The position numbers and the translations under genes are program-made. The notes below the pieces were generated by a model. The model made no database searches and had not been told where the DNA came from. It saw only the letters and a list, made by a program, of their open reading frames with translations. Positions 1-5,710 of a stretch of 5,731 nucleotides of DNA are shown here, one piece after another. The first letter of the stretch is position 1. Every line of letters starts with the position of its first letter. Source of the DNA: an uncultured Candidatus Saccharibacteria bacterium (GTDB taxonomy: Bacteria > Patescibacteriota > Saccharimonadia > Saccharimonadales > Saccharimonadaceae); NCBI GenBank assembly GCA_916049555.1, contig CAJZIB010000047.1:1-5731 (forward strand), read 5' to 3'.

Positions 1-2
1 CA

Positions 3-2117
3 ATAGAAATAGCTAAAAAATGGGAGCTATCTCCAAGGCGAGTATCGATTCTTTGTGCAGAGGGTAGAATTAATGGGGCGATAAAAAAAGGAAAAACTTG
101 GTTAATTCCTGCATTCTCCGAAAAACCTACTGATTTAAGACGAAAAAAAGAAACGAACGCAATTACTTCTGAAAAAACCATAGATATTCAGAATCGACGC
201 TTTCTAGGCAATAAATATAAACTACTGGATTTTATAGACGAAACCATAACAAAGTACTGCCCAGACACAAAGTCAATCTTGGATATTTTTGCAGGAACCG
301 GTGTCGTGGCAAAACATTTTTCAGACAGAATGGACGTAATTACGAACGACATTCTATATAGCAATTACATATCGCATGTTGCTTTTATGTCTCATGAACA
401 CGCAGATGTACTCAAATTAAAAACAATCGCAAACGAATTCAATAATGTGGATATTAAGGAAATACCAGAAAACTATATGTCGCAAACGTTTGGCGATACA
501 TATTTTTCGCACGATGATTGTAAAAAAATCGGCTTTATTCGCAACAGAATAGAAGAATACAAAAACAGCAACATGATAAACGATCGCGAACGTGCAATCC
601 TAATTACATCTCTCTTATATTCCATGGATAAAATAGCAAATACTTGTGGCCACTATGACGCCTTTATTAAGGGCGCGCATTTTGATAAGCAATTCGATTA
701 TAAGTTGATAAAAATTACTAATGACTTTAATAATTCAGCAAGTTTTTATCGGGGGGACGCAAACAAGATTATCAAAGAAATCGATTTTCCATTTGTCGAC
801 TGCGTCTATTGCGATCCGCCATATAATAGCCGCAATTATAGCGATCTATATCACGTCTTGGAGAATGTTGCTGAGTGGAAGAAACCAGACGTAGAGGGCG
901 TGGCTAGAAAAATGGATCGTACAACCATTAAAAGTGAATATTGCAGTAAAAGTGCCGCAAAAGCTTTTAAAGATTTAGTCCTAAACCTGAAATGCAAATA
1001 CATAGTCTTATCCTACAATAATACCGGAGATAAAGCAGACGGAAGAAGTAATGCACGTATATCGGATGAAGACATAATTCGCATACTTAAAATGCGCGGC
1101 GTAGTAAATGTCTACTCAAGGAAATATAAAGCTTTTACTACTGGAAAATCCAATAATAACACAAATGAGGAAAGGCTGTTCGTTTGCGTAGTTAAAGATC
1201 CTCTTTGGGCAACGGCGAAAAAGACATTCACAAAATCGCCATTAAACTATACTGGCGGAAAGACTAAACTATTACCGCAAATATCAGAATTATTTCCCAA
1301 AAAGATAAACACGTTCGTCGATTTGTTTTGCGGTGGCGGAAATGTTGGAGTAAACATACTCTCTAAGAGCACGATATATAATGATCTAAATAAAGACGTT
1401 ATAAAGCTATTAGATTTCTTCAAGAACAATAGTTTTGAAACGATCGACAACCAAATATCAAAGATAATTGCAGATTATTCTCTTTCTGATTCTGAAGCAT
1501 ACGGCTACGAGTATTATGGCTGCAACAGCTCTGATGGTCTAGGAAAGTATAATAAGGCGGCATTCCAAAAACTACGCAAAGATTTTAATGATAGTAACCG
1601 CGACAATCTAGCTATGCTGTTCGCTCTAATACTCTATGGTTTTAATAATCAAATCAGGTTCAATAATAAGGGCGAATACAATTTACCTGTAGGCAAAAGA
1701 GACTACAATAGGAGTACTAAATATAACCTTGCGAGTTTCTGCCGAGATTTAGCGAGTCAAGATTCCATTATCCTCAATACAGATTTCAGAAACTTCGATA
1801 TATCGACATTAAATGGCGATGATATGATTTATTGCGATCCGCCATACCTAATTACGACAGCCACATACAACGAAAAGGATGGATGGAATACGAACGACGA
1901 AAAGGACTTGCTAGATTTCTTAACGCGCGTCAATAAACAAGGGATTAAATTTGCCCTATCGAATGTCTTAGAACACAAAGGCCAACGCAACGAGTTGTTA
2001 GACAATTGGGCTAAGCAATATAAGGTTCATAATCTAAACTTCTCATATAATAATTCAAACTATCACAGCACAGCGAGTAGCCATAAAACTCAAGAGGTGC
2101 TGATTACAAATTATTAG
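3..2117 (+). CDS. Bifunctional N6-adenine DNA methyltransferase (two fused D12-class domains) with N-terminal HTH; 5' partial
   Basis: Modification enzyme of a Type IIS system, predicted to transfer methyl from S-adenosylmethionine to adenine N6 on both strands of an asymmetric site. The frame is open from the window edge, so the true start is missing; the TTG at 279 falls inside motif I (DIFAGTG) and cannot be the start. The visible part is 704 residues. Residues 1-40 form an excisionase/MerR-like helix-turn-helix (IAKKWELSPRRVSILCAEGR, then a basic wing ending TWLIPA). Domain 1 has motif X FLGNKYKLLDF (67-77), motif I DIFAGTG (94-100) and motif IV DPPYNSRNY (271-279). Domain 2 has motif X LNYTGGKTKLL (414-424), motif I DLFCGGGNVG (440-449) and motif IV DPPYLITTATY (612-622). 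The fusion follows the M.FokI plan, where each half methylates one strand. The endonuclease gene starts 20 bp after the stop. The HTH could allow autoregulation (inference). Target site unknown. Gene ends TAG. Confidence 0.95.
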   Translation: MEIAKKWELSPRRVSILCAEGRINGAIKKGKTWLIPAFSEKPTDLRRKKETNAITSEKTIDIQNRRFLGNKYKLLDFIDETITKYCPDTKSILDIFAGTGVVAKHFSDRMDVITNDILYSNYISHVAFMSHEHADVLKLKTIANEFNNVDIKEIPENYMSQTFGDTYFSHDDCKKIGFIRNRIEEYKNSNMINDRERAILITSLLYSMDKIANTCGHYDAFIKGAHFDKQFDYKLIKITNDFNNSASFYRGDANKIIKEIDFPFVDCVYCDPPYNSRNYSDLYHVLENVAEWKKPDVEGVARKMDRTTIKSEYCSKSAAKAFKDLVLNLKCKYIVLSYNNTGDKADGRSNARISDEDIIRILKMRGVVNVYSRKYKAFTTGKSNNNTNEERLFVCVVKDPLWATAKKTFTKSPLNYTGGKTKLLPQISELFPKKINTFVDLFCGGGNVGVNILSKSTIYNDLNKDVIKLLDFFKNNSFETIDNQISKIIADYSLSDSEAYGYEYYGCNSSDGLGKYNKAAFQKLRKDFNDSNRDNLAMLFALILYGFNNQIRFNNKGEYNLPVGKRDYNRSTKYNLASFCRDLASQDSIILNTDFRNFDISTLNGDDMIYCDPPYLITTATYNEKDGWNTNDEKDLLDFLTRVNKQGIKFALSNVLEHKGQRNELLDNWAKQYKVHNLNFSYNNSNYHSTASSHKTQEVLITNY

Positions 2118-2131
2118 ATTCATAGTATAAT
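2103..2131 (+). promoter_or_regulatory. Leaderless promoter of the endonuclease gene
   Basis: A -35-like ATTACA (2103-2108) is followed after 17 bp by a perfect -10 TATAAT (2126-2131). The expected transcription start, 7 nt beyond the -10, is the A of the ATG at 2138. The -35 lies in the last codons of the methylase gene and the -10 in the 20-bp gap. The gap has no clear Shine-Dalgarno. The endonuclease can therefore be made separately from the methylase. CATA (2121-2124) and TATG (2137-2140) flank the -10 as short inverted arms, too weak to call an operator. Confidence 0.7.
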
Positions 2132-2137
2132 AGAAGT

Positions 2138-3964
2138 ATGCGAAAGCCGTGGTCTATAACAACTACAGTACGAAATCCGCTAAGAATTAAGGATTTTCTT
2201 AAAGCTGCCGGAGAATTATGTGGAAGACCATGGAATAAAGATACACAAAAAGAATATCAGAAACTACTAATCCAAAAACGCCTATATGGTTTTGACAGCG
2301 TACAATTCTACAATGGCCTACCTACAGAGATTACATCGTTAATTGATGATACTGACGCAGAAATACCGATGGAGACTATCGACGAGATTCTAAGAATTAA
2401 GAATTATGCCGATTTTGACATGCGTGGCCGACAATCAATGAATCCACTTACAAAATTTGGTTTTATTAGAATAGATGACGATACGAAGATTATCAGCTTA
2501 ACTGATTCGGGGCGCGAATTGCTAGATACTGACGACAACGAAATTGGAAAAGTGTTGCTAAGGAGTTTCCTTAAATGGCAGATCCCAAATCCTGCAAGCA
2601 GAGACTATCCAGAAGAAGATGAATATTCTGGAATTCCTTTTGTTTTAGCTCTCAGATTAATATCTCGTGTAAACGAGCTCGAAGAAGCTCGTGGAAATAA
2701 TGGGGTTGGACTACAGAAGCGCGAATTTGCTTTGTTTGCTGCTACTCTTACAAATTATGCAGAAATAGATTCATACGCGAATATGGTTATCGAGCTTCGC
2801 GATTTACAAAATGGCCACGACAAGCAAGAAAGAAAAACGATTCGCGACAATTACAGATTAAAGTTCGCCAGAGATTATCTAAATACTACCGATTCATCTA
2901 CAATAAATAAGTTCCTAAAGAACTTGAATGATTATGGTGATAATGCAATCCGCTATTTTCGTTTGACTAACTTCATTCGTATACGTGGCGGCGGTTTTTA
3001 CGTGGATATAGAACCAAGCAGATCGATAGAAAATAACGCGCTTTTTGAGTCTGAATGGTATAAGCCAAAAGAATTTACAGACAAAAACACATATCTTGAT
3101 TATCTTTGCTCAGATACCGAACCGCAATATCCATGGGAAACAGAAGAAAAGCTTCGTGAAATTGCGAATACAATACAAGAGGATGTAATAAGGCTAGGAC
3201 GCGAAGAAAATGAAACGATAGCTCCAATTCCGCTTGATAATTCTTCTTCTGAGGAACTTAAGACAACAATCGAAAACTTAAGAAAGCGTCGAAACGAACT
3301 AAGGAACAAAAGCGATCATGACAAAGCTCAACCTGCTGAGTTTATCGCAGAATGTATTAAGCAATTTGATGATATTTATACAAACGACGAAAAGAGTCGC
3401 GCACTCATGCTCGAGCATTTATCTACCATGGGGTTGCACGCATTTAATGACGCGATATCAGTAAAACCCAACTATCCTATTGGCGATGATAATAAGCCTA
3501 CTTCAACCGCTCCTGGCGGAGTTCCTGATATTGAATGCGTTTACGATTCGTTTGGCATGGTATGCGAAGTGACCATGTTGAAAAATAGAAGCCAGTGGTT
3601 TAACGAGGGGCAACCAGTAATGAGGCACCTCAGAGATTTTGAGGCGTCGCACGATAATTCGTATTGTCTCTTTATTGCGCCATCAATTCATACAGACACC
3701 GCTGAGACATTCTTTATGGCAAATAACTTTGGGTATAAAGGTCAAAAACAAAAAATTGCGCCAATTACGATTTCTCAGTTTGTCGGTATGTTACAAACAT
3801 TGAAGCAAATGCGCGAAGATAGTAAGGCCTTCTATAATTCTGACATGAAAGAATTACTGGATAAAATCGTGAATAAATCCATAACCGAAAATGACTCCGA
3901 AAGATGGATAGCGAATATTCCTCAACTCGTTATTGATTGGCAAAACTCTCTACTGAATAGATAG
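2138..3964 (+). CDS. AlwI/BstNBI-family Type IIS restriction endonuclease
   Basis: Restriction partner of the upstream methylase, 608 aa, close to the size I recall for N.BspD6I (604). The N-terminus MRKPWSITTTVRNPLRIKDF and LLIQKRLYG are hallmarks of the AlwI family (AlwI, PleI, MlyI, BstNBI). Residues 1 to about 370 would be the DNA-recognition part. A helical linker (about 373-395, with LRKRRNELRNK, like FokI ELEEKKSELRHK) leads to a PD-(D/E)XK nuclease domain. Visible candidate catalytic residues are E426, D464 (in GVPDIE), E477 (in CEVT, with T in place of the usual K), E490 and H497. Their spacing equals that of E418, D456, E469, E482 and H489 which I remember for N.BspD6I, each shifted by 8. 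The ATG is chosen because a TATAAT box lies 6 nt upstream and family similarity begins at residue 2; there is no Shine-Dalgarno. Recognition site (GGATC- or GAGTC-like) and nicking versus double-strand cutting cannot be read from the sequence. No small second subunit is seen downstream. Confidence 0.93.
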   Translation: MRKPWSITTTVRNPLRIKDFLKAAGELCGRPWNKDTQKEYQKLLIQKRLYGFDSVQFYNGLPTEITSLIDDTDAEIPMETIDEILRIKNYADFDMRGRQSMNPLTKFGFIRIDDDTKIISLTDSGRELLDTDDNEIGKVLLRSFLKWQIPNPASRDYPEEDEYSGIPFVLALRLISRVNELEEARGNNGVGLQKREFALFAATLTNYAEIDSYANMVIELRDLQNGHDKQERKTIRDNYRLKFARDYLNTTDSSTINKFLKNLNDYGDNAIRYFRLTNFIRIRGGGFYVDIEPSRSIENNALFESEWYKPKEFTDKNTYLDYLCSDTEPQYPWETEEKLREIANTIQEDVIRLGREENETIAPIPLDNSSSEELKTTIENLRKRRNELRNKSDHDKAQPAEFIAECIKQFDDIYTNDEKSRALMLEHLSTMGLHAFNDAISVKPNYPIGDDNKPTSTAPGGVPDIECVYDSFGMVCEVTMLKNRSQWFNEGQPVMRHLRDFEASHDNSYCLFIAPSIHTDTAETFFMANNFGYKGQKQKIAPITISQFVGMLQTLKQMREDSKAFYNSDMKELLDKIVNKSITENDSERWIANIPQLVIDWQNSLLNR

Positions 3965-4123
3965 AAAGATATTGAGCGCTTCAGCAACTCCGCATTCTGG
4001 ACAAATCTTAGTCTTATTATTCTTGCGCGATAACGCAGGATAATCAACGTAATATTTGCCGCATTTTGGACACTTATAACGCTATTGAGTGGCCTTTGAT
4101 ATATTAGTAAGTATTTTACTCAC
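3950..4123 (-). pseudogene. Small two-CxxC zinc-ribbon protein gene, interrupted by an amber codon
   Basis: On the minus strand a good Shine-Dalgarno, AAGGAG, sits 6 nt before a GTG (4123-4121). The frame then reads VSKILTNISKATQ, TAG (4084-4082), RYKCPKCGKYYVDYPALSRK, NNKTKICPECGVAEALNIFL and ends SIQ-TAG at 3950. The paired CPKCG and CPECG knuckles with PALSRKNNKT between them match a familiar family of tiny phage and mobile-element zinc-ribbon proteins of unknown function. No start codon exists between the internal TAG and the first cysteine, so the product is broken unless the TAG is a sequencing error or is suppressed. TAG ends the other genes here, so recoding is unlikely. The 3' end overlaps the endonuclease 3' end by 15 bp in convergent orientation. 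Its conventional ribosome-binding site contrasts with the leaderless neighbours and hints at foreign origin. Confidence 0.65.
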
Positions 4124-4328
4124 AATAAACTCCTTAGACCCTGCGGGGTCAATCCATTCTCTAAAGTAGGCATCCAACACGGTCAGTTTTTATAACGAAT
4201 CAATTACGGCTCTTCCTCGCAGAGTTTTTGTATTTAACCTTAACTTATGGAAAAATTCAAGTTCTCAAAATGCTTATACTCGCCCGACTAACCATGAGTA
4301 GTTATAATGAAACTAGTTAAATTGTGGT

Positions 4329-4349
4329 ACTCGAAACGAGTGTCTTTTT
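4329..4349 (+). terminator. Weak intrinsic-terminator-like hairpin
   Basis: ACTCG-AAA-CGAGT forms a perfect 5-bp stem with a 3-nt loop, followed after GTC by five Ts and then more AT-rich sequence. On the plus strand it could end transcripts running out of the endonuclease gene, although it lies about 365 bp downstream. The short stem and the gap before the T-run keep confidence low. Confidence 0.35.
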
Positions 4350-4589
4350 ATATTTTAACCTTGGTAATGACTATGTTCGGTGATACATGTCCATCGTTAG
4401 AGTAACAAGTGCTTTGGGTGTATCAAGAATGTTTTTTATGTCTAGAACCTATAAAAGTGCAGAAATATGAAGATGGCTCTATATACTCAAATGAGATCGT
4501 AGCCTCCATCGAAAAGCTTACACTTCGATATCAAGAACAAAAATTTCGGAATGAACGATTTAAGCCCACTCTTCTCCGTTATAGACAAC

Positions 4590-4609
4590 AAAAAAGAGCC
4601 ATCCGGCTC
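4590..4609 (-). terminator. Intrinsic terminator 12 nt beyond the copied tRNA 3' end
   Basis: Read on the minus strand, GAGCC-GGAT-GGCTC is a 5-bp stem with a 4-nt loop followed by six Ts. It lies 12 nt past the CCA of the tRNA-Glu fragment at 4622-4640. That is nearly the spacing (11 nt) between the intact tRNA and its own hairpin, so fragment and hairpin look like a displaced tRNA downstream region. Confidence 0.65.
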
Positions 4610-4621
4610 AAATTCATAAAA

Positions 4622-4640
4622 TGGTGATCTCTGCAGGAGT
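4622..4640 (-). repeat. Copy of the tRNA-Glu 3' end (candidate attachment site)
   Basis: These 19 bases match the last 19 bases of the tRNA-Glu gene including CCA (4792-4810) at 18 positions; the one difference is A against G in the T-stem. The similarity stops sharply on both sides, so this is not a second tRNA gene. Such duplicated tRNA 3' ends are the classic trace of site-specific integration by tyrosine recombinases. The partner copy is the intact tRNA 151 bp away. No integrase gene is visible in the window. Confidence 0.6.
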
Positions 4641-4754
4641 AATGCTACGCATTTTCTTTCTGCGTCGATTTTTAAAAAGCAGAATAAATTCTTCTTTTTA
4701 ACTCTCTCCTTGAAAGACCGAACCTAAAGATTCGCCTCTCTCGAAAAAATAATC

Positions 4755-4792
4755 AAACATAAAAAACGACCCATAGGGTCTTTTTCATGTTT
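4755..4792 (-). terminator. Hairpin terminator of tRNA-Glu
   Basis: GACCC-ATA-GGGTC (4768-4780) is flanked by A-runs on the left and T-runs on the right, and the outer arms AAACAT/ATGTTT also pair. This gives a long A/T-extended hairpin that could terminate in both directions. Read on the minus strand the core stem is followed by G and six Ts, directly downstream of the tRNA. Confidence 0.75.
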
Positions 4793-4866
4793 GGTGATCT
4801 CTGCGGGAGTCGAACCCGCGTTGACGGGATGAAAACCCGTTGTACTAACCGTTATACTAAGAGACC
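4792..4866 (-). tRNA. tRNA-Glu (anticodon UUC), CCA encoded
   Basis: The minus strand folds into a standard cloverleaf. The acceptor GGTCTCT pairs with AGAGATC (one G-U). The D-arm GTAT/GTAC encloses AACGGTTA. The anticodon stem ACGGG/CCCGT encloses TTTTCAT, with TTC at positions 34-36. A 4-nt variable loop follows. The T-arm GCGGG/CCCGC encloses TTCGACT. The discriminator is A (4795) and the terminal CCA is encoded (4794-4792). It has its own promoter upstream and hairpin terminator downstream. Its 3' end is repeated at 4622-4640, marking it as a likely integration target. Confidence 0.97.
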
Positions 4867-4888
4867 ATACAAAGATTGTAATAATCCT

Positions 4889-4916
4889 ATTCTAACAGAA
4901 ATTTAATATTTTTCAA
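4889..4916 (-). promoter_or_regulatory. Promoter of tRNA-Glu
   Basis: On the minus strand TTGAAA (4916-4911) and an extended -10 TGT-TAGAAT (TAGAAT at 4894-4889) are separated by 16 bp. The predicted transcript starts about 16 nt before the mature tRNA 5' end, leaving a short leader for RNase P. Confidence 0.65.
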
Positions 4917-5000
4917 TAACAGAATTAAAAAATGCAGGGAAAATCAGGAAAACCAGTCTAGGTATCTCAAGAAAAGACAATCTTTAGCGAGCCCCCGATT

Positions 5001-5447
5001 CTATCCCTCTTTGCAACTAAGCGCGCTTTTCAGCTCGTAGTCCTTCGCCCCAAACGGCTGCTTAGGCTTGATAATTACATATGATCCATTAGTATCACAG
5101 CTAAACTTCTCGTGCTCGAAATATTTTTTCATGTCCTTGTTGTTTCGCTCACTATAGTCAAGTAATTTCCTTAATTTTACCGGCGAAAATCCCATCTGTG
5201 TGTATTTCTCAAAATATTGCCCAAGATCCTTCTCGTTTTCATCCGCCACGTGATCTCTAATAAACCGCTTATAAAAATCATTTTCATAGTAATCGCGCGC
5301 CAACTCTCCGAATTTCTGTTCCGCCAGCTTGCTACTTGTAATATTTTTACGCACAAACAGCGCCGCAATCACAACAACCACGCAAGTAATCACAATTAAT
5401 AAGCTTATAATTCTCATTAATTTTACATTTCGATTGCCACATCTCAT
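5001..5447 (-). CDS. Small single-pass membrane-anchored protein of unknown function
   Basis: 148 aa. Start chosen at the ATG at 5447-5445 because an extended -10 (TGG-TATAAT) ends 6 nt before it; a farther upstream in-frame codon at 5468 would lie before that box. The N-terminus is basic (MRCGNRNVKLMR), followed by one hydrophobic segment at about residues 13-32 (IISLLIVITCVVVVIAALFV). This predicts an N-in, C-out anchor with the soluble part outside the cell. Residues 40-112 are charged and probably helical (AEQKFGELARDYYENDFYKR, later GFSPVKLRKLLDYSERNNKD). The end has CDTNGSYVIIKPKQPF and a last Cys: C117 and C145 could form a disulfide across a beta-hairpin. It resembles conserved hypothetical proteins I associate with Saccharibacteria, a memory-based impression. 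Divergent from tsaE; no function assigned. Ends TAG. Confidence 0.8.
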   Translation of the reverse strand: MRCGNRNVKLMRIISLLIVITCVVVVIAALFVRKNITSSKLAEQKFGELARDYYENDFYKRFIRDHVADENEKDLGQYFEKYTQMGFSPVKLRKLLDYSERNNKDMKKYFEHEKFSCDTNGSYVIIKPKQPFGAKDYELKSALSCKEG

Positions 5448-5453
5448 AGCTGA

Positions 5454-5462
5454 ATTATACCA
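5454..5462 (-). promoter_or_regulatory. Leaderless extended -10 promoter of the membrane protein gene
   Basis: On the minus strand TGG-TATAAT (TATAAT at 5459-5454) is followed by 6 nt and then the ATG at 5447. The expected transcription start is the A of the start codon. No convincing -35 is seen at 17 bp, as is usual for extended -10 promoters, and there is no Shine-Dalgarno. Confidence 0.65.
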
Positions 5463-5469
5463 TAACAAT

Positions 5470-5498
5470 TTTATATTTTTCTCCCGTCATTATATAAT
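5470..5498 (+). promoter_or_regulatory. Leaderless promoter of tsaE
   Basis: A perfect TATAAT at 5493-5498 stands 6 nt before the ATG at 5505, with a weak -35-like TTTATA (5470-5475) 17 bp upstream. The in-frame ATG at 5499 touches the -10 box and so would not be in the transcript, which favours 5505. The divergent promoter of the membrane protein gene shares this 57-bp gap. Confidence 0.65.
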
Positions 5499-5504
5499 AT
5501 GACT

Positions 5505-5710
5505 ATGCAAAAATTTTCTTCTGAAGCAGAGATGATTGATTTTGGCGAAAAGCTCGCTAAGACTCTTAGTTTTCCTACTGTCATTGAGTTAGTTGGCGAC
5601 GTCGGTGCCGGCAAAACCACTATTACTAAAGGTCTTGCCAAGGGTTTTGGCATTGAAGAAGAAATCACTTCGCCAACCTTCACTCTGTCAAAACATTATT
5701 ATTTTACTCA
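5505..5710 (+). CDS. tsaE: tRNA t6A biosynthesis ATPase TsaE, 3' partial
   Basis: N-terminal 68 residues of TsaE (YjeE), the P-loop ATPase that works with TsaB and TsaD in the cytoplasm to make threonylcarbamoyl-adenosine at position 37 of ANN-decoding tRNAs. Visible are the family lead-in (SSEAEMIDFGEKLAKTLSFP), strand VIELVGDVG, Walker A GDVGAGKTT (31-39) and the conserved ITSPTFTL (54-61). The family is usually about 150 aa, so roughly half is present. Start at 5505 fits the -10 box 6 nt upstream. The frame stays open to the window end, but bases from 5711 are sequencing adapter, so the apparent residues DRKSV are artefactual. This is a housekeeping gene and marks the chromosomal side of the window. 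Confidence 0.93.

Larger units (their letters stand above)
4307..4627 (+). pseudogene. Doubtful ORF remnant, one frame broken by TAA
   Basis: From the ATG at 4307 the frame reads MKLVKLWYSKRVSFYILTLV, then MTMFGDTCPSLE and TAA (4403-4405). It continues open from the GTG at 4409 for 72 codons (LWVYQECFLCLEPIKVQKYE, ending RLKFIKW) to a TGA at 4625. The first 32 residues look like a basic N-terminus plus a hydrophobic segment. The second part has a CFLC pair and a charged helical region (SIEKLTLRYQEQKFRNERFK). I recognise no family. A small hairpin with a U-rich tail lies inside (4329-4349), and the frame runs into the copied tRNA end, both of which argue against an intact gene. It may be a remnant or chance. 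Confidence 0.25.
3965..4791. other. Gene-poor, decayed stretch between the endonuclease gene and tRNA-Glu
   Basis: About 830 bp without an intact recognisable gene. It holds the amber-broken zinc-ribbon gene at its left end, a GACCC-TGCG-GGGTC hairpin without a U-tract (4137-4150), AT-rich sequence with no gene seen (4151-4306), a doubtful stop-broken reading frame (4307-4627), a copy of the tRNA-Glu 3' end (4622-4640) and two terminator-like hairpins near the tRNA. The minus strand of 4641-4740 has a short open run with a basic stretch (FKNRRRRKK) but no start and no recognisable family. The mixture is what one expects of a decaying insertion next to a tRNA gene. Confidence 0.6.

Noticed and set aside
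279..281. TTG as start of the methylase (612 aa)
   Set aside because: It lies in the middle of SAM-binding motif I (LDIFAGTG); the same frame is open to the window edge and encodes an HTH and motif X upstream.
1247..1450. Minus-strand 67-aa ORF
   Set aside because: Lies wholly inside methylase domain 2 motifs in antisense; no promoter or ribosome-binding site and no family resemblance.
3100..3309. Minus-strand 69-aa ORF
   Set aside because: Antisense shadow of the endonuclease linker region; low-complexity Ser/Phe-rich translation.
4137..4150. GACCC-TGCG-GGGTC hairpin as a terminator
   Set aside because: Perfect 5-bp stem but no T-run on either strand; left as an unexplained small inverted repeat.
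4622..4700. A second, degenerate tRNA gene
   Set aside because: Only the last 19 bases of the tRNA are present; no anticodon or D-arm can be folded from the adjoining sequence.
4655..4740. Minus-strand open run with FKNRRRRKK as the end of an integrase
   Set aside because: Too short, preceded by TAA, no start codon and none of the tyrosine recombinase catalytic motifs.
5177..5399. Two ORFs (5177-5368 minus, 5217-5399 plus) within the membrane protein gene
   Set aside because: Alternative-frame shadows of the 148-aa gene, which has a promoter, a membrane segment and a sensible composition.
5471..5683. Minus-strand 70-aa ORF
   Set aside because: Antisense of tsaE, covering its Walker A region; tsaE is unmistakable.
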